Shown here piece after piece: positions 34,632 through 43,485 of a stretch of 64,000 bases of DNA. Source of the DNA: an uncultured Collinsella sp. Its GTDB lineage: Bacteria; Actinomycetota; Coriobacteriia; Coriobacteriales; Coriobacteriaceae. The position numbers and the translations under genes are program-made. Location: contig UQMD01000010.1 in the NCBI GenBank assembly GCA_900542155.1, forward strand, positions 14,263-78,262, given 5' to 3'. Below the pieces are notes generated by a model that did not search any database, had not been told where the DNA came from, and was given only the letters and a program-made list of their open reading frames with translations. Positions within the stretch are counted from its first letter, which is position 1, and the number at the start of each line of letters is the position of its first letter.

Positions 34632-34988
34632 ATGATTTCCATGCGTGAAGCGTATGAGAAGATCGGCGCCAATTATGATGACGCTTGCACTCGGCTGATG
34701 GGCGAGGAGATGCTTGCCCGTTTTGCCCTCAAGTTTTTGGATGACGAGAGTATGGACAAGCTGGAGGCTGCCATGGCGGCAGGAGACGCCAAGGAAGCGT
34801 TTATGGCGGCGCACACGCTCAAGGGCGTGAGCCAGAACTTGGGATTCGATAATCTGTTCGAGCCGGCGGTCGTGGTGACCGAAGCGCTGCGCGGTGCCGA
34901 TACTGTTGACGGCGCTCGTGAGGGAATGCATGCGCTGCAGCAGCAATATGCGGCCACAATGTCGGCCTTACGCGAGGCGGCTGAATAA
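34632..34988 (+). CDS. Hpt-domain phosphotransfer protein
   Basis: A 118-aa four-helix Hpt protein. The phospho-histidine is in AAHTLKGVSQNLG at about residue 58. Ribosome binding site AAGGAG. It is expected to relay phosphate between a histidine kinase elsewhere and the receiver domain of the protein encoded just upstream. Confidence 0.92.
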   Translation: MISMREAYEKIGANYDDACTRLMGEEMLARFALKFLDDESMDKLEAAMAAGDAKEAFMAAHTLKGVSQNLGFDNLFEPAVVVTEALRGADTVDGAREGMHALQQQYAATMSALREAAE

Positions 34989-35014
34989 GAGCTTACGTGC
35001 ATTGTGATGACTAT

Positions 35015-35078
35015 GAGCGTGGATAATCTCCCGTTTTAGGCCCGGTGGCGGTCTCAAAGTGGGAGATTATCCACGCTC
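35015..35078. repeat. Perfect 18-bp inverted repeat after the Hpt gene
   Basis: GAGCGTGGATAATCTCCC (35015-35032) and GGGAGATTATCCACGCTC (35061-35078), with a 28-bp centre. No U-run follows. It is a single copy in this window. Confidence 0.8.
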
Positions 35079-35193
35079 GTTCGGTAAGTGTCCAAAAATT
35101 CACTCTCGCGCACTGGCGGGGCTTTCCGCATGCAATCCATATCGTTGTTCGATAAACTATTCGGATAACGATAGATTCGATGAGGGTGAGTGT

Positions 35194-35754
35194 ATGTCCA
35201 ACAGCGTTCAGCGTATGGCCAAGGCGGGCGAGACTGTAAGGAAGCTTGGCTTTTGCATGGCGGTCGTTTTTGCGGGAATGCTCGTCGCTTTTGCCGCGTT
35301 GGTTGTTTACGTGATCTGGTATGCGGTTGCAAACGTTGTTTCTGTCGATTCTTTCGGTGTCGTGACGCTTCTCGATGGCGGGAGCATCGTTATCCCAAGC
35401 GGGCTGTGCCTGGCACTCGTCGTGAGTGTTTCGCTTGTCGTTTTGTGCGGAATCAGCCGTGACATTTCGCGGGGCGTATCGCCCTTTACCAGGGCGCATG
35501 TGCGGCTTATCCGTGTTCTCGCGCTTGCCTTTGCTGTTAACGCCGCGGTTTCGCTTGTTGGTGCCTATGGATCGGTCAATCTTACCATTGGTGGGCTGGA
35601 GCTTTGCGTCGTGCCTCATTCCTTTGTTATCGCGATTTGCCAGGGCGTTGCCTTTGACGCGGGGTCGCTTATCGGCGCGGCCGTCTGTTTGTTTGTCTCG
35701 GTGATCTGGAGCTATGCCTCGCTGCTCCAGGAGCAGTCTGACGAGCTTGTGTAG
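35194..35754 (+). CDS. DUF2975 family membrane protein
   Basis: A 186-aa protein with four hydrophobic segments (about 20-47, 68-88, 108-130 and 150-178). It has the ISRDISRGVSPFTRAHVRLIR loop typical of DUF2975 (RxIxxGxxPF). Such genes are regularly followed by a short YozG-like XRE regulator, as here. Function unknown. GAGGGTGAG precedes ATG 35194. The longer frame back to 35059 runs through the palindrome. Confidence 0.85.
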   Translation: MSNSVQRMAKAGETVRKLGFCMAVVFAGMLVAFAALVVYVIWYAVANVVSVDSFGVVTLLDGGSIVIPSGLCLALVVSVSLVVLCGISRDISRGVSPFTRAHVRLIRVLALAFAVNAAVSLVGAYGSVNLTIGGLELCVVPHSFVIAICQGVAFDAGSLIGAAVCLFVSVIWSYASLLQEQSDELV

Positions 35755-35762
35755 GAGGAAAC

Positions 35763-36092
35763 ATGAGCTATCTCATCATCGAGCTTGAGACGCAGCTGCT
35801 TAAGACCGGAAAGACCAGCTCTGATCTGATTCGTGCCACGGGGCATACTCCGGCTAATATTTCTAAGCTAAGAAACGGAAAAATTAAAGCTATTCGTCTT
35901 AAGACGCTTCTTGAAATCTGTGATGAGCTTGATTGTCAACCGGGAGATATTATTCAGCGCGTGAGCGAGAAAGAGCTCGAGGAACTTATTGTCGAGCGCG
36001 CGAAGAATGCCGTGAGGCAGATGCGGGATGGCAGAGGCAATGAGGCGTCGCTTCCGACATCGGTCTTTGCTGTCGATTTGAGCGACGAGTAG
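35763..36092 (+). CDS. Short XRE-family (YozG-like) transcriptional regulator
   Basis: A 109-aa protein with AGGAGG 5 bases before ATG, 8 bp after the DUF2975 gene. Residues 10-70 are the HTH (TGKTSSDLIRATGHTPANISKLRNGKIKAIRLKTLLEICDELDCQPGDII). A charged tail of about 40 residues follows. It probably controls the DUF2975 operon. Its A-rich central codons differ from the flanking genes. Confidence 0.88.
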   Translation: MSYLIIELETQLLKTGKTSSDLIRATGHTPANISKLRNGKIKAIRLKTLLEICDELDCQPGDIIQRVSEKELEELIVERAKNAVRQMRDGRGNEASLPTSVFAVDLSDE

Positions 36093-36127
36093 CATAAAGC
36101 GAACAACTAAAACGAAATATCAGCGTG

Positions 36128-36162
36128 AAGGGACCCGTGTCTAACACGGGTTCTTTCTTTTG
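36128..36162 (+). terminator. Terminator after the DUF2975/XRE pair
   Basis: AAGGGACCCGTG pairs with CACGGGTTCTTT (two G-U pairs) and is followed by CTTTTGG. Confidence 0.85.
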
Positions 36163-36169
36163 GATTATC

Positions 36170-36203
36170 TTGACAAATACGAGTTATCGAAAAACAATAA
36201 TAA
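36170..36203 (+). promoter_or_regulatory. Candidate promoter of the ABC-2 exporter operon
   Basis: A consensus -35 TTGACA at 36170 is followed by an A/T-rich stretch with AATAAT (about 36196), slightly far for a standard -10. The region is strikingly AT-rich compared with the rest of the window. Confidence 0.4.
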
Positions 36204-36236
36204 CCATGGAAAACGATAAAGGAAAGAAGGAGCGAT

Positions 36237-36998
36237 ATGAGCGGTTTTGTTATCAAGCAGAACGGGAGGCCAATGAGCGCATCAACGATAAAGCTATCAA
36301 AGGTGTCAAAGCGCTATGGAAAACGGCGTGTGTTGCATGACGTTTCCTTCGAGGTGGGTCAGTCTGAGCTTTGCGCCCTTGTTGGTGCAAACGGGGCGGG
36401 TAAAAGCACGCTTATTAAAATAGTGCTGGGCCTCTGTGGGCCATCGTCGGGGAGTGTGGAGCTCTTTGGAGGCAAGTCGAAAAAAGAGCTGAGTCTGATG
36501 CGGACGCGTGTCGGCTATGTGCCAGATTCCAGCGGAGCATACCAATCCCTCAGTGCGGCTGAGAATCTTCGGATCCGATGTGCGGAATGGGGGCTCGATG
36601 AGAAACGTGAGGTTCCTCGCGTTTTGAGCCTTGTCGGGCTGGACGTCGATGAGAAAAAGAACGTGGGCAGTTTTTCTCTGGGAATGAAACGGCGGCTGGA
36701 TATAGCTACGGCTTTGTTGGGCGATACCGACGTACTAATTTTCGATGAGCCGGCAAATGGATTGGATCCGCTGGGCATCGAGAGTATATGGGCCCTTATC
36801 GGTCGATTGAATCAAGAACAGGGCAAAACCATGCTTATTTCTAGCCACGACTTGGATGAGCTGGCATCGGTTGCAACATGCTGCCTGTTTCTTCATGACG
36901 GCGAACTGCTGAAAAAGGAATCGATGGACATCATAAGGGATGAGGCGTCGTCCTTAAAAGAGTATTACAGGCGCTTGATGAAGGCGGTCTCGCTATGA
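36237..36998 (+). CDS. ABC transporter ATP-binding protein (ABC-2 type exporter)
   Basis: A 253-aa ATPase. Walker A is GANGAGKST, the Q-loop region is VGYVPDSSGAYQSLSAAENL, the signature is the degenerate FSLGMKRRLDIATALLG, Walker B is VLIFDEPANGLD, and the H-loop is SSHDLDEL. It belongs to the group of lantibiotic-immunity, antibiotic and Na+ exporters. GAAGGAG lies 5 bases before the ATG. The stop overlaps the next gene (ATGA). The whole three-gene unit is lower in GC than its surroundings, suggesting acquisition. Confidence 0.92.
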   Translation: MSGFVIKQNGRPMSASTIKLSKVSKRYGKRRVLHDVSFEVGQSELCALVGANGAGKSTLIKIVLGLCGPSSGSVELFGGKSKKELSLMRTRVGYVPDSSGAYQSLSAAENLRIRCAEWGLDEKREVPRVLSLVGLDVDEKKNVGSFSLGMKRRLDIATALLGDTDVLIFDEPANGLDPLGIESIWALIGRLNQEQGKTMLISSHDLDELASVATCCLFLHDGELLKKESMDIIRDEASSLKEYYRRLMKAVSL

Positions 36999-37819
36999 AG
37001 CGGGCGATCCATCCCATAAAGGCAGATATGATGCGTTTGTACAGGATGTTTCCGGCGAAGCTTGGTCTTGCGCTTATGCTGGCGTTCGGCCTTCTCTTCG
37101 GTGTCTTTCTAAAAAACGGAACAACGTTGCTCGCCTTTGGCAATAGCGTTTTTGGGGAGGATATTGGTTTCTTCTGGAATGTAATCGATCCTTCTGCACC
37201 CGATGAGTCCCTTGTGCGCAGTGCTTTTGCCGGCACCTCTCTGTTCGTTCCACTCATCGTTTGCCTGGCGATTTTACAGGAGCACGGCTATGAAGAGGGA
37301 TACCGAATTTCTTCAGCAAGAGGTCTTACCCGCTTTTATGGGGTTCTAGCTCATGCGCTTTCGTCTGCTTTAATAATTGGCGCAGCATATAGTGCGCTTT
37401 GCTTTCTTCTGTTTGCAATAGCCATAATACGTGGAGGGCATAGCTACGCGCATGGCATGCTGGCTGCATTTTTGCCTGCAATGATAGTCAACACCGTATT
37501 GGTGATATCGGTTGCGCTGGAGACGGTGACCATCTATCGGATTACAGGCAGCGCTGTATTGAGCGGGGCTGCAATAATAATCGGATTTGTCATGAGCTTG
37601 ACGCTCTACGGAGCCTTCCTTCAGGCACCTATACCATCCTTGCGATGGATCTTCTTCCTTCCTGGGCCGTACCTTGGAGTCGGATGCGCCCTTGGGTATA
37701 GCGATATGGGGCAACTGGCGCTTCTGGGCTATGGCGTGGCAGCCAGCTGTTTATCGGTATTGATTTACGCTCTCGTGAGCTTTCGTGCTGGGGGTGTGCT
37801 CAATGGCTCGTCAGACTAA
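36995..37819 (+). CDS. ABC-2 type permease subunit 1
   Basis: A 274-aa membrane protein with six predicted segments (about 26-44, 84-98, 116-146, 155-178, 185-208 and 245-265). It starts inside the ATPase stop codon, so translation is coupled. A QEHGYEEGYRISSARGLTRFYGVLAHAL loop is of the ABC-2 permease kind. Substrate unknown; a peptide or antibiotic is possible. Confidence 0.82.
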   Translation: MKRAIHPIKADMMRLYRMFPAKLGLALMLAFGLLFGVFLKNGTTLLAFGNSVFGEDIGFFWNVIDPSAPDESLVRSAFAGTSLFVPLIVCLAILQEHGYEEGYRISSARGLTRFYGVLAHALSSALIIGAAYSALCFLLFAIAIIRGGHSYAHGMLAAFLPAMIVNTVLVISVALETVTIYRITGSAVLSGAAIIIGFVMSLTLYGAFLQAPIPSLRWIFFLPGPYLGVGCALGYSDMGQLALLGYGVAASCLSVLIYALVSFRAGGVLNGSSD

Positions 37820-38621
37820 AAGATTCCTCCATTCAGAATTGAAGCACGTGAGTAAATGGACGTACGCCTTAATCCCGGTAATTTATGCGTGCATGGTGGT
37901 ATTGCAGCTTAATTCTTTCCCGATGTGGTTCTGCAGCCTCCGTGAGAACAGTTTCTTGGGCTTCTTCCCAGACCCGACGCTTCGGCTATCGGCGGAGGAT
38001 GTCCTTCTATTTGGTAATGCAGAGGTTTTTCGCGGTCTGCTGTTCAACGTAGCCCCGTTGGCTCATGCATTGTTCTTTCCGTTCATCGCGGCTTGTATTG
38101 TGCCGCGCTTTGTCAGTTCGGGCTTTGTCGAGGAACCGTGGGGGCTGTCGGAGGCTCGGGGAGGGAAGCGGGCGTGCGTTACCGTTGCGCGAGCGATGCT
38201 GTCTTCTTTCGCCCTATTGGGCGCGTTTATCCTGTCAAGTGTCGTTTTGTACTGTCTTAACTGCGCAATCGTTTTGGATGCTCAACAGTATTTCAACCTG
38301 AATATGTTTTGCGATCGACTTCTTCTGGCGAGTGCGGTCTGCCTTGCATACGTGGTCTCTTGCGTGATCGTTGTTTCCTATTTTGGATCCGGCTTCGGTC
38401 CTATTGGCATGCTGTTGCTTGTCAACGTCGTAACGATCTACATACAGGTCGGAGCCAATTCCATGCTTCCGTTTCCGTCCTCGATGCTCATGTGGATTTG
38501 CGGCGTGACCCCGTTGGGGAATGGTCAATGCATCTCGATTTTAATTGACTGCCTAATAAACGTAGCAAGCGTTTTTATCATTTGCTTTACTGTCGACCGA
38601 TTGCGGTCGAGATTTCTCTGA
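37803..38621 (+). CDS. ABC-2 type permease subunit 2
   Basis: A 272-aa membrane protein with about six segments. It overlaps permease 1 by 17 bp and starts at ATG 37803, with GGGGGTG upstream. The loop FVEEPWGLSEARGGKRACVTVARAM corresponds to the same loop in permease 1, so the two probably form a heterodimer. It ends shortly before a strong terminator. Confidence 0.8.
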   Translation: MARQTKRFLHSELKHVSKWTYALIPVIYACMVVLQLNSFPMWFCSLRENSFLGFFPDPTLRLSAEDVLLFGNAEVFRGLLFNVAPLAHALFFPFIAACIVPRFVSSGFVEEPWGLSEARGGKRACVTVARAMLSSFALLGAFILSSVVLYCLNCAIVLDAQQYFNLNMFCDRLLLASAVCLAYVVSCVIVVSYFGSGFGPIGMLLLVNVVTIYIQVGANSMLPFPSSMLMWICGVTPLGNGQCISILIDCLINVASVFIICFTVDRLRSRFL

Positions 38622-38662
38622 TTGTTTGTGAGGGATAATCATACCGAGCATATCAAATACAG

Positions 38663-38700
38663 GGGGGGCGGGCACCGTAGCTGGTGTCCGCCCCCCGGCT
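38663..38700. terminator. GC-rich hairpin between convergent genes
   Basis: GGGGGGCGGGCACC pairs with GGTGTCCGCCCCCC, lying between the plus-strand ABC operon and the minus-strand peptidase gene. It could serve both. Confidence 0.75.
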
Positions 38701-38730
38701 TAGGAGGCTTTAACCTGAGTGGTTCGCGAG

Positions 38731-39540
38731 CTAGCGGGCCTGCTTTACCTTTGCCGCCGCCTCGACAAACGACTTCCACAGGTTAAAGTCGGTTTCGAGC
38801 GTCTTCCACGTGTACTCGGGATGCCATTGCACGCCTAGACAGAATGGTTGGCCTTCGACCTCGATGCACTCGGGAACGCCGTCGGTTGCCTTGGCGACCA
38901 AGCGCGTGCTCTTGCCCAGGCGGTCGACGCAGCAGTGATGTGCCGAGTTGGTCTGGATGAGCCTGTGCCCGCCAACCGCGCGCTCCAGCAGCGAGCCCGG
39001 CACGACCTCGACAGGATGCACAGGGTCGTTGAGCACGTGGGTATGGCGCCACTGCGTGCGACCCTCGCGCGCACCTAGGCTCGGCACGTCCATGCACAGG
39101 GTGCCGCCGGTGGCGACGTTGAGCAGCTGCGTGCCGCGGCAGGTGGTAAAGAGTGGCTTTTTGGCGCGGAGTACCTCGCCGACCAGCTTAAACTCAAAGC
39201 TATCGCGGATCTCGCAGCAGAGGGTGGGGTCGTAGGGTCGATCATCGCCCCAACGTTTGGGGTTGACATCGGGGCCGCCGGGAATGGCGATGCCGTCGGC
39301 GATATCGACGTAATGACGGATGACCTCAATGTCCTCGGTGATGGACATCTGCAGCGGCAGGCCGCCGGCGGCAAGGATGGCATCGACAAAGACACTTGCG
39401 ATTTCCTCGTTGGGGGAGAGCGTTTCGCTTAAAAACGGCTTCGCCTCTTCCCAGCGCGGCGCCACCAGGATGAGCGGACGGTCGGCGGGGTCGACGTTGA
39501 CGTGCGGGGTGTATGACGATGAAGTGCGAGTTCCGATCAT
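38731..39540 (-). CDS. Gamma-glutamyl-gamma-aminobutyrate hydrolase family peptidase (C26)
   Basis: A 269-aa class I glutamine amidotransferase-fold hydrolase of the PuuD type. The nucleophile cysteine is in PLFTTCRGTQLLN (about residue 120), with the catalytic His in CLGVQWHPEYT. IPGGPDVNPKRWGDD is the oxyanion-hole glycine motif. It starts at ATG 39540 (MIGTRTSSS), 53 bp inside the end of an open frame that would otherwise overlap the ATPase gene. As last gene of the amino-acid ABC importer operon it may release glutamate from imported gamma-glutamyl compounds. Confidence 0.9.
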   Translation of the reverse strand: MIGTRTSSSYTPHVNVDPADRPLILVAPRWEEAKPFLSETLSPNEEIASVFVDAILAAGGLPLQMSITEDIEVIRHYVDIADGIAIPGGPDVNPKRWGDDRPYDPTLCCEIRDSFEFKLVGEVLRAKKPLFTTCRGTQLLNVATGGTLCMDVPSLGAREGRTQWRHTHVLNDPVHPVEVVPGSLLERAVGGHRLIQTNSAHHCCVDRLGKSTRLVAKATDGVPECIEVEGQPFCLGVQWHPEYTWKTLETDFNLWKSFVEAAAKVKQAR

Positions 39541-39592
39541 AGGTGTTGCTTTCGAGTTTGGATGGTCATGGCGAGCGGATATGGCAATTGGG

Positions 39593-40357
<765 letters not shown>

Positions 40358-40393
40358 GGTGCTCGGCTCCTTATGACTCGAAATGGTAAAGCG

Positions 40394-41227
40394 TTAGCGG
40401 ATGATGGTCGCGCCGGTCTTGTGCGAGACGTAGACAGCGGCCTTGTTGATCGCGACGTTGATGAGGATATAGATGACCGCGATCACCAGGTAGACCGACA
40501 CGAGCGCGTCGTAGTTGGTAATGAGCACGCGGGCGTTTTGCATGAGGTCGGGGTAGCTCACCACGTAGGCGACGGTGGTGTCTTTGACGACGACCACAAG
40601 CTGCGAAATCAACGACGGAATGATAAAGCGAATAGCTTGGGGCAGCACGATTTTAAAGGTGATTTTAGCCTTGGAGAGACCGAGCGCCTGGGCGGCCTCG
40701 ACCTGGCCGCGCGGTACGGCGTTGACGCCGGCGCGGAAGATCTCGGCCAGTACGCCGGCCGCAGCGAGCGCGACGGGAAGCGTGAGCATCCAAAACGACG
40801 GCAGCGCGATCTTGTACTGGGGCAGCACCAAAAAGAAGAAGTAGATGAACAGCAGGCTCGGCACGCCGCGGAAGAAGTCGGTGAGCACGCGGCAGACCAG
40901 CTGTAGCGGTTTGATGTCGCTGGTGCGGCCGAGCATAAGGGCCAGGCCCAGCACCAGCGCGATGGCGCCGGCGGTGAGTGCGACTTTAACGGTGCCCTCA
41001 AAGCCGGCAAGCAGGAACTTCCAGGTGGTGAGGTGCGTAAAGAAATACCAATAGTGAACCGAAAGCTGGCCGGTCACATAAAAGCGCTGCAACACAAGGG
41101 CAACGAGTGCGACGACGGCAACCAGCGAGATGGCGGTGCCGATGCGAATCTTGGCGCGCATCTTGGGGCCGGGAGCCTCGTAGAGCGCATCGCGCATGGT
41201 GAGCGCGGGAGAGGAGTGCTTGCTCAT
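40394..41227 (-). CDS. Polar amino-acid ABC transporter permease 2
   Basis: A 277-aa HisM/GlnP-type permease with about five segments. The EAA-like loop is in LAEIFRAGVNAVPRGQVEAAQALGLSKAKITFKIVLPQAIR. It overlaps the previous permease by 4 bp (ATGA), giving coupled translation. An N-terminal extension of about 60 residues precedes the transporter domain. Confidence 0.94.
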   Translation of the reverse strand: MSKHSSPALTMRDALYEAPGPKMRAKIRIGTAISLVAVVALVALVLQRFYVTGQLSVHYWYFFTHLTTWKFLLAGFEGTVKVALTAGAIALVLGLALMLGRTSDIKPLQLVCRVLTDFFRGVPSLLFIYFFFLVLPQYKIALPSFWMLTLPVALAAAGVLAEIFRAGVNAVPRGQVEAAQALGLSKAKITFKIVLPQAIRFIIPSLISQLVVVVKDTTVAYVVSYPDLMQNARVLITNYDALVSVYLVIAVIYILINVAINKAAVYVSHKTGATIIR

Positions 41228-41883
41228 CGGAGGATCCTCACCTTCTTATCGATGTAGTTGCCAATGTGGCTCACCACAAAGGCCGTGCCCAGGTAGCCGA
41301 GCGCCGAGATAAAGAACGCGGCGACGCCGCCGAGCGAGCGCGTGTTGATATAGCTCACCACGCCGGTGAGCTCCTGGGGCTTAAGCGGCACCTGACTGCC
41401 GAGCGCGGTGGTGAGCATGACGGCGATAAAGAGGTTGGTCATGGGCAGCACGCTCGAGCGCAGTGCCTGCGGAATCACGATCTTGGCGAGGATGCGATTG
41501 AAGCTCATACCGAGCGAACGTGCGGCTTCTACCTGACCGACGCCGACGGTGTTGATGCCGCTCATAAAGTTCTCGGAGCCAAAGGCCGAGCCCAGCAACA
41601 CCGTGGCGACGATAACGCAGGTGCGGTAGGGCAGGACGACCTTGAGCGGCGGCAATGCGTAGACGACGATGATGAGCAACGCAATGCCGGGGATGTTACG
41701 GAAGACCTGGACATACAGGTCGCCAAAGACGCGCAGCGGCTTGAGCGGCGACACGCGCATCACGGTGACGGCGACGGCCAGCACCATGGCGATGGCAAAC
41801 GACTCAAGCGTCATGCCCCAGGTTGCGAGCAGCGCGTCAATGTAGTTCTGGCCATAGAGCGACCAGAGCTCGGAGAGACTCAT
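41224..41883 (-). CDS. Polar amino-acid ABC transporter permease 1
   Basis: A 219-aa HisQ/GlnP-type permease with five segments. The loop MSGINTVGVGQVEAARSLGMSFNRILAKIVIPQALR binds the ATPase. It forms a heterodimer with permease 2. The gene follows the binding-protein gene after a 138-bp gap with a hairpin. Confidence 0.94.
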   Translation of the reverse strand: MSLSELWSLYGQNYIDALLATWGMTLESFAIAMVLAVAVTVMRVSPLKPLRVFGDLYVQVFRNIPGIALLIIVVYALPPLKVVLPYRTCVIVATVLLGSAFGSENFMSGINTVGVGQVEAARSLGMSFNRILAKIVIPQALRSSVLPMTNLFIAVMLTTALGSQVPLKPQELTGVVSYINTRSLGGVAAFFISALGYLGTAFVVSHIGNYIDKKVRILR

Positions 41884-41907
41884 GCGGACCTCCCGCCGAT
41901 AAGGAAA

Positions 41908-41933
41908 GGGGCTCCCGCGTGTACGGAAGCCCC
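41908..41933 (-). terminator. Intra-operon hairpin between binding-protein and permease genes
   Basis: GGGGCT pairs with AGCCCC around a 14-base loop that itself can pair partly. Hairpins at this site commonly let the binding protein be made in excess over the membrane parts. Confidence 0.6.
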
Positions 41934-42021
41934 GACAACTCAGTGAGGAAACAGTTTAGCGCAATAAAGCACATCGTGCGTTTCCGTATGGTTTCGTTGC
42001 GGCCGTTACTAGGCGCGTTGC

Positions 42022-43017
42022 CTAGGCGCCGATTTCGGGCAGCTCGGGAACATTGGTGTCGCCCGTGCGGTCGCCGATGCAGATCTGCCACAGCTCGGTC
42101 CAGGTGCCGTCGTCCTCAATCTTCTTAAGGAAGTCGTTAACGAAGGCGACGCCGTCGGAATCGAGCGGCAGGCCGATGCCATAGGGCTCCTTGCTGCCGA
42201 AGGGCTTGCCGGCGATCTTATACTTACCGGGCTCGCGGACCAGGGCGCTCTGCTGCATGTTGTTGTCGATGACGTAGGCGTCAACGCGACCCTGCTGGAG
42301 TGCCTGGCGGGCCTCCTCGTCGGTCTTGAACTCCTGCTGGCTGGCCTTGGGAGCGAGCTCCTCCAGGATGGCAGGGCCGTTGGACCCGGACTGGACGGCG
42401 ACGTTCTTGTCGGCCAGGTCGTCGACGCTCTTGATGTCGTCGTTGTCGGCGAGCACCAGGATGGCCTGCTGCGTGTAGTAATAGGGACCGGCAAAGGAGA
42501 CGAGCTTCTTGCGATCGTCAGTGATGGTGTAGGTGGCAAAGACGGCGTCGACCTGGCCGTTCTGCAGGACGGACTCACGCGTGTCAGAGGTCACCTGGGT
42601 GATCTCGACCTTGTTCTCGCCCAGAATGTAGTTGGACAGGAGCTGTGCGATACCGGCGTCGAAGCCGCGGGTCTGACCGTCCTTCTCGTTGAGGAGGGAG
42701 AAGAGCGTGGAGGTCTGGACGCCACCGATCGTAAAGACGCCGGCATCCTTGACGGCCGTAGCCCAGGTGCTGGCGGCGATGGCGTCGTCATCGGCCTTGG
42801 GGCCGTCGTTGACGAGCTTGTCGAATGCCTTGGCGTCGAGCGTGGCGGAAACCTCGGTATCATTGGAGCTCTTGGAAGAGCCGGCGGCGGAACCCTTGTC
42901 GGCCTCGGCGCTGGTGTCGGAGCAGCCGGCAAGACCAAGGCCGGCGACGGTTGCGAAGGTGGCGGCAACGAAGCCGCGGCGGTCGAGAACGACCTGCTGG
43001 GAGAGGTTCTTGCTCAT
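42022..43017 (-). CDS. Amino-acid ABC transporter substrate-binding lipoprotein
   Basis: A 331-aa type II periplasmic-binding-fold protein, a lipoprotein by the lipobox LAGC (Cys at about 32). The signal region carries DRRGFVAATFATVAGLGLAGC, a twin-arginine-like RR start, so export through Tat is possible. FTIGGVQTSTLF, RGFDAGIAQLLSNYILG and AGPYYYTQQAILVLAD are typical of glutamate/glutamine/arginine-binding proteins. It is the first gene of the operon running down to 38731. Confidence 0.94.
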   Translation of the reverse strand: MSKNLSQQVVLDRRGFVAATFATVAGLGLAGCSDTSAEADKGSAAGSSKSSNDTEVSATLDAKAFDKLVNDGPKADDDAIAASTWATAVKDAGVFTIGGVQTSTLFSLLNEKDGQTRGFDAGIAQLLSNYILGENKVEITQVTSDTRESVLQNGQVDAVFATYTITDDRKKLVSFAGPYYYTQQAILVLADNDDIKSVDDLADKNVAVQSGSNGPAILEELAPKASQQEFKTDEEARQALQQGRVDAYVIDNNMQQSALVREPGKYKIAGKPFGSKEPYGIGLPLDSDGVAFVNDFLKKIEDDGTWTELWQICIGDRTGDTNVPELPEIGA

Positions 43018-43132
43018 GGTAGAACACCTTTCTCAATAAAATCCCTAGCGGTTGAGTAGAGTTATACCCTATCGCGCTCAAATGGGTCAACACGAAATAA
43101 CTCAGAAACATACTTACCTTATAGGTTATTCT

Positions 43133-43172
43133 ACCTACCAAATAGGGACAGGTTTATTTTGGCAGGTTTTAT
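43133..43172 (+). repeat. GGGACAG-core hairpin near 43.15 kb
   Basis: CCTACCAAATAGGGACAG then TTTATTTTGGCAGGTTTTATCTGGG. The arms pair imperfectly (CTACC against GGCAG). The tail matches the copies at 21214 and 27316. Confidence 0.75.
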
Positions 43173-43263
43173 CTGGGAAAACGTCGGTTATTGCAGCTGA
43201 GACGCCGCCTTGTGGGCGGCGCGGTCGCTCATGGTGGTCGTTATATAAGTAAGGAGATCGCGT

Positions 43264-43302
43264 ATGAACGGTTATTCATTCTTCGCATCGACCATGACCT
43301 AA
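43264..43302 (+). other. 12-codon micro-ORF with an ideal ribosome binding site
   Basis: AAGGAGATCGCGT precedes an ATG encoding MNGYSFFASTMT and a stop. The stop lies in the bases that begin the next palindrome. It may be the remains of a gene cut by insertion of that palindrome. Coding function is doubtful. Confidence 0.3.
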
Positions 43303-43339
43303 AACCACCACAAAGGGGACAGGCACCTTTGTGGTGGTT
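43303..43339. repeat. GGGACAG-core palindrome near 43.3 kb
   Basis: AACCACCACAAAGG (43303-43316) and CCTTTGTGGTGGTT (43326-43339) are exact complements around GGACAGGCA, so the core reads GGGGACAG across the junction. Confidence 0.8.
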
Positions 43340-43446
43340 CTTGCAGATGTGGCGGCCTGCCCCGCTGTTTTGTCTCGACCTGTAACAGTTAGACGGGAAT
43401 TCGGGTCCTAGATGTTACAGATCGAGATAATTGAGTTGGGGGAAAT

Positions 43447-43484
43447 AAAAACCTCCGCAGGGGTGCTTCCCTTGCGGAGGTTTT
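43447..43484 (-). terminator. Terminator of dxs
   Basis: AAAACCTCCGCA pairs with TGCGGAGGTTTT directly next to the dxs stop; on the minus strand it is followed by TTTTTATTTCC. Confidence 0.88.
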
Positions 43485-43485
43485 C

